DNA from: Bog-105 sp965277855
GTDB taxonomy: Bacteria > Acidobacteriota > Terriglobia > Bryobacterales > Bryobacteraceae
Direction of reading: 5' to 3'
Length of the DNA: 64,000 nt
Assembly: GCA_965277855.1 (NCBI GenBank)
Contig: OZ255847.1
Span: forward strand, 3,968,001 to 4,032,000
The position numbers were made by a program, and so were the translations under genes. This document shows, piece after piece, positions 1-11,939 of the stretch; within the stretch, counting starts at the first letter, position 1, and the number at the start of each line of letters is the position of its first letter. The notes beneath the pieces are model-generated. The model was not told the DNA's origin. It ran no database searches and saw only the letters and a list, made by a program, of their open reading frames with translations.

Positions 1-2
1 CG

Positions 3-794
3 GCGCAGGTGGCGGGGAGTTTAAACGCGGTGGCGGCGATTACCTATTCGGCGGTGTATTACGTCATGCGATGCCTGTTGCCGGAAGAGGCGGCGGCGAC
101 GGCGGGGCTGATGCGGCCGGTGACTTTGACGATGCCGGTGGGAACAGTGGTGAATGCTTTGCAGCCGGCGGCGGTGGCGGGTGGAAACGTAGAGACGTCG
201 CAGCGCATTGTGGACGTGCTTTTGCGGGCGTTTGCGCAAATTGTGCCGGCGCGGATACCGGCGGCGAGTGCGGGAACGATGAGCAATTTGACGATTGGCG
301 GGGTGGACCCACGCACGGGAAAAGCGTATGCGTATTATGAGACGATCGCGGGCGGCTCGGGCGGGCGGCCGAATGGAGACGGTGTGGCCGGGCGGCATAC
401 GCATATGACGAACTCTTTGAATACGCCCGTGGAAGCGCTGGAGTTTGCGTATCCGTTCCGGGTGCGGCGGTATGCTTACCGGCCGGGGTCGGGCGGTGCG
501 GGATTTTATTACGGCGGCGAAGGATTGATCCGCGAAATTGAATTGCTCGGGGCGGCGCAGGTCACGCTTCTTTCGGACCGGCGGAAGTGGCCGCCGTACG
601 GCTTGCAGGGGGGAGCGGCGGGCGCACCAGGGCGGAACGTTTTGATGGATGCGGGAAGGGAGCGAGATCTGCCGGGGAAGTGCAGTTTGGAGGTCGAGCC
701 GGGAGCGGTGTTGCGGGTGGAGACGCCGGGTGGGGGCGGTTGGGGTATGCCCCGTTCAAGCGCTGACAGCGGCAGTGTTGATGGGCGCGGCTAA
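3..794 (+). CDS. Hydantoinase B/oxoprolinase family protein, C-terminal part (5' end outside window)
   Basis: The reading frame is already open at base 3, so the window holds only about the last 263 residues of a protein that is normally 500-600 long. The segment carries family blocks near GGNVETSQRIVDVL, SAGTMSNLTIGG, AGGSGGRPNGDG and HMTNSLNTPVEALE, and ends in a glycine-rich tail (ETPGGGGWG) typical of HyuB. The family is the B subunit of ATP-dependent hydantoinase/5-oxoprolinase enzymes, which hydrolyse cyclic amides in the cytoplasm; the partner HyuA would be expected just upstream, outside this window. The last 39 bases overlap the 3' end of a small gene on the other strand. Family assignment is firm; substrate is not known. 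Confidence 0.88.
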   Translation, partial: AQVAGSLNAVAAITYSAVYYVMRCLLPEEAAATAGLMRPVTLTMPVGTVVNALQPAAVAGGNVETSQRIVDVLLRAFAQIVPARIPAASAGTMSNLTIGGVDPRTGKAYAYYETIAGGSGGRPNGDGVAGRHTHMTNSLNTPVEALEFAYPFRVRRYAYRPGSGGAGFYYGGEGLIREIELLGAAQVTLLSDRRKWPPYGLQGGAAGAPGRNVLMDAGRERDLPGKCSLEVEPGAVLRVETPGGGGWGMPRSSADSGSVDGRG

Positions 795-998
795 CAGGTC
801 AGCGCGCTGCTCGAGATCAGTTCGAAAGAGCTTGAGACGGCGACCTTCCCAGAGGATCGGGACAAGTGGCGAGGGCGGCGCCTGCGGTTCGACCGAGATG
901 ATGCAATTGGCGGGGATGTAGATGTTACCGCGGTGTTCGCCGTCGCAGTAGACGGCTAATATTTCGGACTTCAAGCGATACGTGGTGGCGTCGTCCAC
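756..998 (-). CDS. Small conserved-looking hypothetical protein (about 80 aa)
   Basis: An 80-residue product if it starts at the GTG at 998, which has AAGG eight bases upstream; a TTG at 1070 would add 24 residues that look like non-coding leader. The body, TYRLKSEILAVYCDG through PVLWEG-like sequence (VPILWEGRRLKLFRTDLE) to RADLL, resembles small beta-rich proteins I recall as common in acidobacterial genomes, in which a basic start, a 'P.G..I.V' turn and a 'V.WEG....F..D...RG' end recur. No function is known to me. It converges on the hydantoinase gene and overlaps it by 39 bases. It could still be spurious, but the composition is protein-like. Confidence 0.5.
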   Translation of the reverse strand: MDDATTYRLKSEILAVYCDGEHRGNIYIPANCIISVEPQAPPSPLVPILWEGRRLKLFRTDLEQRADLLAAPINTAAVSA

Positions 999-1863
999 TT
1001 CGGGTACCTTTCGTGGCCCATTTGGGGTTGGCTTGATGAAAAAGATAACACTTCCGGCAAATGTTGGCAAGTAGAATTTGCCGGGTGCTGCAAACAGTTC
1101 CGGCAGGGCAGCAGAAATAATTTTACTATCCGCGTGTCTTTATTTTGAATGAGATAGAGAAACTTTGCTCGCATGAAGCAAGTTGTATAGCGAAAAAGTG
1201 GAAAATATTGCTCGACAGCGGGACCTAAGCCATGCAATATTTCTAGTACCGCTAGTACTAAAGCGGTGACGACTAAATCATGCACACACCAGTGATCATC
1301 GATCATCATCACGTTCTCGCGATTCTCCAGGTTGTACGAATCCTGTTCGGGTTCTAGGTTTGTGGTCCGGCGAAAGCGATGCCCTGATCGCTTTGGCCGT
1401 GGAAAAGATTGAAATCGAAGGCGATCCTGCACTGCCAAGTTGTGGGTGTTTCAAGCCGCAAGAAAGTATTGTTCCTGTGGCAGAGAGAGAACAGATGATA
1501 GGGGGAGCCGTCCGGGCAAGATGTGCGATGCGGGATAACAGAATGAGGCGGACTGAAGGCTTCCTCTACCAGCGTGATTATTTAAGATTCCGACATGGAG
1601 CCAGGCGGTAAGCCACTCTTGCTCGAATTCAACGGCAGGCGGCAGCAGAACTGCCGATGAGACTGCGAGTCATGGTGCGGTTCGTGCAATAAAATCCAGC
1701 CTTCGTGTGTGAGAACTGGGGGCAACCGGCACGTCGCAAAATTACGGGATTACGCCGATAGAATCATCCAGGTCGCCTGACAATGTCGTAGTCGTGGGGT
1801 GAGCGATGGAGTGTATCATCGGTCACTTTGGCCCATGACTGTTAAGACTACCAGGAGAGGTTC
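999..1863. other. Gene-poor stretch, nothing convincing
   Basis: About 860 bases with lower GC than its surroundings. Frames open at 971-1438 on the minus strand and 1360-1611 on the plus strand give low-complexity, Arg/Cys/His-rich products with no recognisable motif and no ribosome binding site, so I do not call them. The only local structure noticed is a short duplicated GCTAGTAC-type word near 1246-1262. The last 60 bases must carry the promoter of the downstream esterase gene, but I could not fix its boxes. Confidence 0.5.
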
Positions 1864-2907
1864 ATGTCAATTTCGCGATTGGTTCCCGCTGTTATTTTCG
1901 GCGTGTTAGCACTTCCCTTTTCCGTTCCGCGAGCCGCTGCACAGCAGACGCCGCAACCTGACCCTCAAATGGCAGTGGTGTTGAATGAGCTGAAAGCGAT
2001 TGCCGGAACGCCAATTATCGATCTGAAACCAACCGGCGCCAGACAACAGTTCGGGGCGGAAGATGCGGCCAAGATCATCGCGCGGGAGACCGGGAGAGCA
2101 AATGCCGTTGAGCACGTTGGAAGCGTGATTGATACGATGATTGCCGGGCCGGGCGGCGCGCTGCCGGTTCGTATTTACCGGCCTGCGGGTGAAGGACCAT
2201 TTCCCGTTATCGTTTATTTTCACGGCGGCGGTTTCGTGATTGCGACCATCGACACGTATGACGCTTCCGCTCGTGCTTTAACGAATCTGGTGCACGCGGT
2301 GGTGGTAACGGTCGAGTATCGCAAGGCTCCGCAATTCCCGTTTCCGGCGGCCGTGAACGACGCGATCGCGACTTACAAATGGGCGGTACGAAATGCCGCC
2401 TTGATTCATGGGATTCCCGGGAAGATCGCGGTGGCCGGCGAGAGCGCTGGGGGAAACCTGGCGGCCGTGGTCTCGATGGCAGCGCGCGATCAACACTTGC
2501 TGACGCCACTGCATCAAACGCTGGTGTACCCGGTTGTCAATAACGACCTGAACACGCCTTCAGCGATCGAATTCGCGAACGCAATGCCGCTCAGCACGCC
2601 TGCTCTGGTCTGGTTCTACAAGTATTACTATTCGAATCCAGCTGATAACAATAATCCGTATGCCTTTCCGTTGAAAGGCAATCTGGCCGGACTGCCTTCA
2701 GCGACGATTATTGGAGCGCAAATCGATCCGCTGCAAAGCGAAGGGCAGCAGTACGCAAACGCTTTGAAAGGAGCGGGCGTGGCGGTGAATTACCAGCTCT
2801 ACACCGGTGTTACACATGAGTTCTTCGGAATGGCAGCCGTGTTGGACAAGGCAAAGGAAGCTGAAGAAGTGGCGGCGGCCGATTTGAGAGCTGCTTTCGC
2901 CAAGTAG
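1864..2907 (+). CDS. Exported alpha/beta-hydrolase, hormone-sensitive-lipase-type esterase
   Basis: A 347-residue serine esterase. Residues 1-26 form a signal peptide ending at PRAAAQ, so the enzyme acts outside the cytoplasm. The alpha/beta-hydrolase fold shows the HSL-family oxyanion motif HGGGF near residue 120, the nucleophile elbow GESAGG near 193, the acid IDPLQSEG near 290 and the histidine in THEFFG near 320, so the full catalytic triad is present. The family hydrolyses short- to medium-chain carboxylic esters. AGGAGAGG lies four bases before the ATG and supports this start. The gene stands alone, with about 160 bases before the next one, so its physiological substrate cannot be told from context. 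Confidence 0.92.
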   Translation: MSISRLVPAVIFGVLALPFSVPRAAAQQTPQPDPQMAVVLNELKAIAGTPIIDLKPTGARQQFGAEDAAKIIARETGRANAVEHVGSVIDTMIAGPGGALPVRIYRPAGEGPFPVIVYFHGGGFVIATIDTYDASARALTNLVHAVVVTVEYRKAPQFPFPAAVNDAIATYKWAVRNAALIHGIPGKIAVAGESAGGNLAAVVSMAARDQHLLTPLHQTLVYPVVNNDLNTPSAIEFANAMPLSTPALVWFYKYYYSNPADNNNPYAFPLKGNLAGLPSATIIGAQIDPLQSEGQQYANALKGAGVAVNYQLYTGVTHEFFGMAAVLDKAKEAEEVAAADLRAAFAK

Positions 2908-3070
2908 CTTACTGCTTACTTTCCACTTTCAATTCGGTCGGGGAATCGCGCGCGCTTTCGTCTAATTCGCCGAGGCTGCATTCGCCCGCTCGATAGGAGG
3001 CTGAACCGTTATCAGCTTGAGAAGCGTGCCGATTTTAGGTGAATTGATACCGTGAAGTGATTGAGTTTAG

Positions 3071-4150
3071 ATGGATGTAGCTCTGTCCCTTTCGCAGCGT
3101 GCCCGAGGATGCCTTCTCGGCGGTGCAGTAGGCGATGCGCTCGGCGCTCCTGTTGAGTTTATGAGCCACTCTCAGATCCTTGCCCAATTCGGACCAAGCG
3201 GTATTCGCGATTTTGCTCCGGTTTACGGACTCACCGGGGCGATTACCGACGATACGCAGATGACGTTGTTTACTGCCGAGGGTCTGATACGAGCGAATGT
3301 CCGATACAGCGCGAGGGGTATTTGCCACCCGCCCACCGTGATCCATCACGCCTATCTGAGGTGGCTGAAGACACAGGGCGAGAGTCCGAATCTTGAGCCG
3401 CAGATTGATCTCAATTGGCATGTGGCAACGGATGGCTGGCTGATCAATGTTCCTGCGCTTTGGTCCAGAAGAGCACCCGGAAACACCTGTTTATCCGCTC
3501 TATCCAACGCCAAACATATCGGCGAACCTGCGAGGAACAACAGCAAGGGCTGCGGCGGCGTGATGCGAGTAGCACCTGTCGGCCTCGCTGCAAATTGTAA
3601 TTCAGCTTTCGAGCTTGGCCGCGAAAGCGCCGCGCTCACGCATGGGCATCCGTCTGGCGTTCTAAGTGCTGGGTTTCTCGCCTTGCTGATTGCGGAAATC
3701 GTGGCTGGAAACTCGCTCCAAAACGCGATTCGGGCATCGAAGGCCTGTTTGATCGTTGAAGCAGATCACGAGGAAGTGCTCAGAGCCGTGGAGAAAGCCG
3801 AGACACTAGCCTTGTCACCGGCTGCAACTCCGATACCTGAATCGCTCGGGCAGGGTTGGGTAGCGGAGGAAGCCCTCGCGATAGCGCTTTACTGTGCGCT
3901 GGTAGCACCCAACTTCGAGGATGCAATCATCCTGGCGGTTAATCATTCCGGTGACAGTGACAGCACGGGGGCCATTGCCGGGAATATATGCGGCGCACTC
4001 TATGGCATGGCTGCCATTCCGGCCCGCTGGCTCGATGCCGTTGAATTGCGGAATGAGATCACGGAGATGGCGGATGATCTCGCCGGGGTTTGCGAAGGCA
4101 CTCTGGACTTAGCTGGGGAACTCACGTGGAACCGCTACCCGGGCTGGTAA
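3071..4150 (+). CDS. ADP-ribosylglycohydrolase (DraG/ARH) family protein
   Basis: A 359-residue cytoplasmic protein of the all-alpha DraG/ARH fold. The N-terminal RARGCLLGGAVGDALGAPVE, the metal-binding ITDDTQMT, the central GCGGVMRV and the C-terminal NHSGDSDSTGAIAGN are the signature blocks that hold two magnesium ions. Family members remove ADP-ribose from protein arginine or other acceptors, or hydrolyse related ADP-ribose derivatives. No DraT-like transferase, macrodomain or nitrogenase gene is visible nearby, so the substrate is open and a nitrogenase-control role is not supported. It converges with the hybrid kinase gene, leaving only nine bases between them. Confidence 0.93.
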   Translation: MDVALSLSQRARGCLLGGAVGDALGAPVEFMSHSQILAQFGPSGIRDFAPVYGLTGAITDDTQMTLFTAEGLIRANVRYSARGICHPPTVIHHAYLRWLKTQGESPNLEPQIDLNWHVATDGWLINVPALWSRRAPGNTCLSALSNAKHIGEPARNNSKGCGGVMRVAPVGLAANCNSAFELGRESAALTHGHPSGVLSAGFLALLIAEIVAGNSLQNAIRASKACLIVEADHEEVLRAVEKAETLALSPAATPIPESLGQGWVAEEALAIALYCALVAPNFEDAIILAVNHSGDSDSTGAIAGNICGALYGMAAIPARWLDAVELRNEITEMADDLAGVCEGTLDLAGELTWNRYPGW

Positions 4151-4159
4151 TGATACGCC

Positions 4160-8134
<3,975 letters not shown>

Positions 8135-8339
8135 CGGCTGTTCTGTAAAGGGAGTGGCGACCGGGACAAACTCGTCCCATATTCTTTACCGGCAGAATGC
8201 CGCAACCGATTAGTACGTAAGTCCTCCAGAATGGAAAATTCCGCTCCACCCACGAGCGCCGGCTTGTCGGCGAAATGCCGGCAAGGGGCATCCAAGACAG
8301 GACCATTCCAGTAAGTCCGTTGGAAGTGAGTGATTTAGC

Positions 8340-8415
8340 TGGTGAGCGCGGAAGGAATCGAACCTTCAACCTAGTGATTAAGAGTCACTTGCTCTGCCAA
8401 TTGAGCTACGCGCCC
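8340..8415 (-). tRNA. tRNA-Lys (anticodon CUU)
   Basis: Read on the minus strand this is a 76-base cloverleaf. The acceptor stem is GGGCGCG paired with CGCGCTC, with one G-T pair, and the 3' A-CCA is encoded. The D arm contains AGCTCAATTGGCAGAGC, the anticodon arm AGTGA-CTCTTAA-TCACT gives anticodon CTT, and the T arm contains GGTTCGATTCC. It stands alone between the hybrid kinase and the deaminase. No integrase or attachment-site repeat was seen beside it. Confidence 0.97.
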
Positions 8416-8486
8416 GGTGGGGGGAACAACGAGGCGCGAGTGCGCCACTTGGTAGTTTAGCATTACCGGTTTGTTGGAATGGTGGC

Positions 8487-8930
8487 ATGGCGGAAGATCG
8501 GTTTCTGGCGGCGGCCATTGAGGAGGCGCGGAGCGGGTTCGAGGAAGGCGGGATACCGATCGGGTCCGTTTTGGTGTACGGGGGAGAGATCATCGGGCGG
8601 GGGCGTAACCGGCGGCTGCAGAAGGGTAGCGCGATTCTGCATGGCGAGATGGATTGTTTAGAGAACGCGGGCAGGCTGGCGGCGCGGGTGTATCGGGAAT
8701 CGGTTTTGTACACGACGCTATCGCCTTGCCCGATGTGTAGGGGGGCGATTCTGCTGTACAAGATTCCGCGGGTGGTGGTGGGCGAGAACCGGACCTTTCT
8801 GGGCGCGGAAGAATTGCTGCGCGGGGCGGGCGTCGCAGTGGAGGTGCGGCAGAGTGACGAGTGTTTTGAACTCATGGCGCGGTTCATCCGGGAACAGCCG
8901 GCGCTTTGGAATGAAGATATCGGGGTTTAG
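8487..8930 (+). CDS. Cytosine deaminase, yeast FCY1-type (nucleoside/nucleobase deaminase fold)
   Basis: A 147-residue zinc deaminase. The zinc-binding and catalytic elements are HGEMD (His ligand and proton-shuttle Glu) and PCPMC (two Cys ligands). Beyond the general CDA signature, several blocks match my memory of yeast cytosine deaminase very closely: GGIPIGS, RLQKGSAILHGE, LENAGRL, TTLSPCPMC, IPRVVVGEN, and the C-terminal NEDIG end. That enzyme converts cytosine to uracil in pyrimidine salvage; this differs from the unrelated bacterial CodA amidohydrolase. The start ATG lacks a strong Shine-Dalgarno. No codB-like permease is adjacent. Substrate is inferred from similarity and could be another amino-pyrimidine or guanine-like base. 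Confidence 0.88.
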   Translation: MAEDRFLAAAIEEARSGFEEGGIPIGSVLVYGGEIIGRGRNRRLQKGSAILHGEMDCLENAGRLAARVYRESVLYTTLSPCPMCRGAILLYKIPRVVVGENRTFLGAEELLRGAGVAVEVRQSDECFELMARFIREQPALWNEDIGV

Positions 8931-9014
8931 TGGCTCGTTGCGATGAGTTCGTTAGCATAGCCAACGCGCGGTTGAAAGTCACGGTTAATTCGTAAAGACT
9001 GGGCATCGTGCAGC

Positions 9015-9090
9015 ACTCCCTCACGGTCGCGCCTCGGTTTCGGCGCCCAGCGGGCCATGGGTACTCCTTCACGGTCGCGGCTCGGTTTTT
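9015..9090. repeat. Two imperfect direct copies of a CTCACGGTCGCGgCTCGG-type interspersed repeat
   Basis: Copy one (9015-9040) and copy two (9063-9090) share ACTCC-T-CACGGTCGCG-CTCGGTTT with two or three mismatches. In the reverse frame both copies encode R-D-R-E-G-V, which makes a false reading frame across the spacer. I recall this word as a dispersed repeat in acidobacterial and planctomycete genomes. Here the pair sits between the convergent deaminase and isomerase genes; the second copy runs into the isomerase stop codon region. Function unknown. Confidence 0.75.
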
Positions 9091-10118
9091 TATTTTTTGT
9101 CGCGGCTGGCCAGGACGGATTCGGCGAAGTAGTTGACGACTTTCGCTTCGCTGCGCGCGACTTCATAGAAAGCGGAACGAAGCACCTGCTCTTTCGCCTG
9201 GAACAGGCCCTGGCGGATCTCTTCCTGCACGCGCGGATCGCTTAACTGGCGCTGTCCGGCGGGCTCTTTCGCGATGAGCTTCATGATGCGGTAGCCTTCC
9301 GAGGTGTGAATCACCGGGGAGACCTGGCCGGGGGTCATGGCGAGGATGATTTTGCGGAGCTCGGGATTGGCTTTGTCGAGCGCGGATTCAGGAACGAAGC
9401 CTACATCGCCACCGCTGGCGGCGAACTGATCTTCGGAGTAGCTTTGCGCTAGCTGCGCGAAATCCTCGCCCTGGCGGACGCGCATGTCGAGCATTTGAAT
9501 TTTGTTGCGAGCCTGAGCGTCGGTTTGTGATTTGTCGTTTTTCAAATTGTTGACGGAGGGGTCGGGATTAGGTGTGACGACGATCTGGGCGAGGCGCACC
9601 TTGTTTTCGGGCAGATTGAAGCTGGCCTTGTTGGCGTTGTAGAAGGCGGAGACGTCGCTATCGGAGATGGAGATGTGGGAGCCGATTTCTTTGTTGATCA
9701 ATTTCTGCACGCTGAGCTCGCGACGGATCTGCGCTTTGAGATCGACGGCGGACATTTTGCGCTGGTCGAGAAGCTTTTGAAACTGCTCCTGAGTGTAGGG
9801 GGCTTTGGCCTCGTTGAACTTGACGTCGACGTCGGCATCGGAGGCGAGGAGGCCGGATTTTTCGGCGCGCTGGTTCAGGATTTCATTGTCGATCAAGGCG
9901 CGCAGGGTTTCGAGGCGGAGCTGGGTGTACTGGTCGGCGTTGGTTTTGATGGGTGAGTTGGAGAACTGGGCGGAGATGGCGTGATCGAGCTGGGCGTAAC
10001 TAATGGGACGTCCGTTGACGGTGGCTGCGACGTTACTGGAGATAGGCTGACGGCAGCTGGACGCAACGATTAGCAGAGCCGGAAGGAGTAGGCCGGCTCT
10101 CTTCGAAATACACTTCAT
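9090..10118 (-). CDS. Peptidyl-prolyl cis-trans isomerase, SurA/PrsA-like (parvulin), probable lipoprotein
   Basis: A 342-residue export-zone foldase. I start it at the ATG at 10118 because a signal sequence follows at once and the residues encoded upstream are inside etfA; its Cys in IVASSC makes a lipobox-like site, so it is probably membrane-anchored. A SurA_N-type chaperone region (about 25-165) is followed by a parvulin domain with VRLAQIVVTP, FAQLAQSYSEDQFAASGGDVG and PGQVSPVIHTSEGYRI. The family isomerises proline bonds and helps outer-membrane or secreted proteins fold. It begins seven bases after the etfA stop and is likely co-transcribed with etfB-etfA, though it has no obvious ribosome binding site of its own. 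Confidence 0.88.
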   Translation of the reverse strand: MKCISKRAGLLLPALLIVASSCRQPISSNVAATVNGRPISYAQLDHAISAQFSNSPIKTNADQYTQLRLETLRALIDNEILNQRAEKSGLLASDADVDVKFNEAKAPYTQEQFQKLLDQRKMSAVDLKAQIRRELSVQKLINKEIGSHISISDSDVSAFYNANKASFNLPENKVRLAQIVVTPNPDPSVNNLKNDKSQTDAQARNKIQMLDMRVRQGEDFAQLAQSYSEDQFAASGGDVGFVPESALDKANPELRKIILAMTPGQVSPVIHTSEGYRIMKLIAKEPAGQRQLSDPRVQEEIRQGLFQAKEQVLRSAFYEVARSEAKVVNYFAESVLASRDKK

Positions 10119-10125
10119 CGAGGGC

Positions 10126-11100
10126 TTACGCTTTGGCCTTCTTGATCTCGTCGACCAGAGCCGGAACAATGTCGAAGAGGTCGCCGACGAGAGCGTAGTC
10201 GGCGGTTTCGAAGATGGGAGCGTTTTCATCTTTATTGATAGCGACGACGGTTTTTGCGCCTTTCATGCCGACGAGGTGCTGGATAGCGCCGGAGATGCCG
10301 ACGGCGAGATACATTTTTGGGGCGACGGTCTGGCCGGAGCTGCCGACCTGGCGCTCCATGGGGAGCCAGCCGTTGTCGCAGATGGGGCGGGAGGCGGCGA
10401 GTTCGGCCCCGAGAGCCTGGGCGAGGGCTTCGACGACGGCGAGATTGTCCTTTTCCTTGATGCCGCGACCGACGGAGACGATGATATCGGCGGCGCTCAA
10501 ATCGACTGAGCGTTGTGCTTCCTGAAAAGGCGCTTCGGGCCGGCTGCGGATCTGGCCGGGATCGAGATCGACGGTGACGTTTTCGACGGCGGCCTGGTTT
10601 TGCGTGGGGGCGGCGGCACGAAATGCGCCGGCCTGCACGGAGACAAAGGCTGGACTCGTGTTGGCGTGGACGTCGGCATTCAGCTTGCCCTGGAAAAGCT
10701 GGCGCACGAAGGTGAGTTGGCCGTTCTCGAATTTGAAGCCGACGACATCGCTGACGAGCGGCTGGCCGAGGCGGGTAGAGAGTTTGGGGGCGAAGTCACG
10801 GACCTGGTAGGTGTGGGGGAAGACGACGACCTGGGGCTGCTGGGTTTGGATGAGTTGCGCCAGAGCGGCAGTGTAGGCGTCGGGGGTGTACTCAGCGAGT
10901 AAGGGATGATCGAGCGCGAATACTTTTTCGACGGGATACGTCGCGGCTTCGGCGGTTTGTGGAGCGAGTTCGGCGCCGAGGACGGCGGCGGCGAGGGGGA
11001 CACCCAATGAGGCAGCGATTTGCTGACCGGCGGCGAGTGCTTCGAACGACATGCGATTCCACTTGCCGGCACGCTGTTCCAGGACGACCAGGACACTCAC
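10126..11100 (-). CDS. etfA: Electron transfer flavoprotein alpha subunit
   Basis: A 324-residue alpha subunit of the FAD-containing ETF heterodimer, which takes electrons from acyl-CoA dehydrogenases and similar enzymes and passes them to ETF-ubiquinone oxidoreductase. The N-terminal nucleotide-binding-like domain is followed by the conserved C-terminal FAD domain, with QVGSSGQTVAPKMYLAVGIS, GAIQHLVGMKGAKTVVAINKD and PIFETADYALVGDL all intact. Length is normal for the family. Its start overlaps the end of etfB by four bases (ATGA), which indicates translational coupling, and the isomerase gene follows directly. Confidence 0.97.
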   Translation of the reverse strand: MSVLVVLEQRAGKWNRMSFEALAAGQQIAASLGVPLAAAVLGAELAPQTAEAATYPVEKVFALDHPLLAEYTPDAYTAALAQLIQTQQPQVVVFPHTYQVRDFAPKLSTRLGQPLVSDVVGFKFENGQLTFVRQLFQGKLNADVHANTSPAFVSVQAGAFRAAAPTQNQAAVENVTVDLDPGQIRSRPEAPFQEAQRSVDLSAADIIVSVGRGIKEKDNLAVVEALAQALGAELAASRPICDNGWLPMERQVGSSGQTVAPKMYLAVGISGAIQHLVGMKGAKTVVAINKDENAPIFETADYALVGDLFDIVPALVDEIKKAKA

Positions 11101-11867
11101 AGGACGCGTACCTCGAAGCGGAGTTTCTCGACAAGCTGGCGAGCGATTTCTTTGGGGTCGCCCGAGAGAATTTGAGTTTGCTTATTGCGATGCGGCGGGT
11201 AGATTTGAGCGATTGCGGAAGAAGCGGATTGACCTGCGCCGAGCTCGCCCGCGGAAAGAGTTTGCAAGGTTTTTGTTTTCGCTTTCTTGATCCCCATCAG
11301 GGTGGCGTAGCGCAGTTTCTTGATGCCGGATTGCACGGTGAGTACCGCGGGCAGTGGTAAGACGACGTGCTGGAACCAGCCATCTTCGAGCTCCCGTTTG
11401 ACGCGCACGGAGTTGCCGGTTGGTTCGACCTCCATGACGATGGTGGCGTGAGAGTAGCCGAGGAGTTCAGCCAGGACGACGCCGGTCTGGCCGTAGCCTA
11501 GATCGTCGGACTGAAGCCCGGTGAGCACGAGGTCGGGCGATTCGGCGGTGATGGCTTTCACGAGGAGTTGCGCGGTCGAAAGGGGATCGAGACTGGTTTG
11601 GGCGGTGGTTTCGATGTGTATGGCGCGGTCGGCTCCTTTAGCAAGAGCTTCGCGGATGGTTTGGGCTGCGCCGGGCGCCCCGAGCGAGACCACGATGACT
11701 TCGCCGCCGAGTTTGTCGCGCAACTGGAGGGCTTCTTCGAGGGCATAAGCGTCGGGTTCGTTCATTTCGAACGAGAGATCGCTCTGGTCGAGCCACTTGG
11801 CTTCGGCGTTGAGGCGGAGGGCGGAGTCCCGGGCAGGGACCTGCTTCACGGAGACTATGATTTTCAT
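11097..11867 (-). CDS. etfB: Electron transfer flavoprotein beta subunit
   Basis: A 256-residue ETF beta subunit, the AMP-binding partner of EtfA. It begins MKIIVSVKQVPARD, the usual start of the family, and contains the signature MNEPDAYALEEAL and the SDDLGYGQTGVVLAELLG loop, as well as the acyl-CoA-dehydrogenase recognition-loop region near LPAVLTVQSGIKKLRYATLMGI. It overlaps etfA by four bases. No acyl-CoA dehydrogenase or ETF-QO gene lies in the window, so the electron donor cannot be named. Directly upstream is a spacer of about 70 bases that holds a 22-bp palindromic repeat and then fabF. Confidence 0.97.
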   Translation of the reverse strand: MKIIVSVKQVPARDSALRLNAEAKWLDQSDLSFEMNEPDAYALEEALQLRDKLGGEVIVVSLGAPGAAQTIREALAKGADRAIHIETTAQTSLDPLSTAQLLVKAITAESPDLVLTGLQSDDLGYGQTGVVLAELLGYSHATIVMEVEPTGNSVRVKRELEDGWFQHVVLPLPAVLTVQSGIKKLRYATLMGIKKAKTKTLQTLSAGELGAGQSASSAIAQIYPPHRNKQTQILSGDPKEIARQLVEKLRFEVRVL

Positions 11868-11917
11868 GACTGCAACGGGGTTCTTTCTATTATGACGGGC
11901 GGGTGTGGAGGAGAGAC

Positions 11918-11939
11918 GGCAGGCTGAAGCCTAGCCTAC
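11918..11939. repeat. 22-bp palindromic interspersed repeat, copy 1
   Basis: GGCAGGCTGAAGCCTAGCCTAC with the inverted core AGGCT-GA-AGCCT. A second copy with two differences lies at 13576-13597. This copy overlaps the fabF stop codon: the TAG of fabF (11936-11938, minus strand) is part of the repeat. I recall the word as widely dispersed in Solibacter-like genomes. Confidence 0.75.

Noticed and set aside
971..1438. Minus-strand open frame of 155 codons
   Set aside because: Composition is not protein-like, no ribosome site, and it overlaps a more credible small gene in another frame.
1360..1611. Plus-strand open frame of 83 codons
   Set aside because: No motif, no ribosome site, unlikely residue pattern.
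8150..8340. Hairpins GGGAC...GTCCC and GCCGGC...GCCGGC between kinase and tRNA
   Set aside because: Short, GC-rich, no T-run; not distinguishable from chance in this sequence.
8340..8415. tRNA as a genomic-island attachment site
   Set aside because: No second copy of the tRNA end and no integrase in the window.
8275..8460. Plus-strand open frame encoding GRNRTFNLVIKSHLLCQLSY
   Set aside because: It is the antisense of tRNA-Lys; this peptide is a well-known false translation of tRNA genes.
8927..9166. Minus-strand frame with two RDREGV words
   Set aside because: Generated by the interspersed repeats, not a gene.
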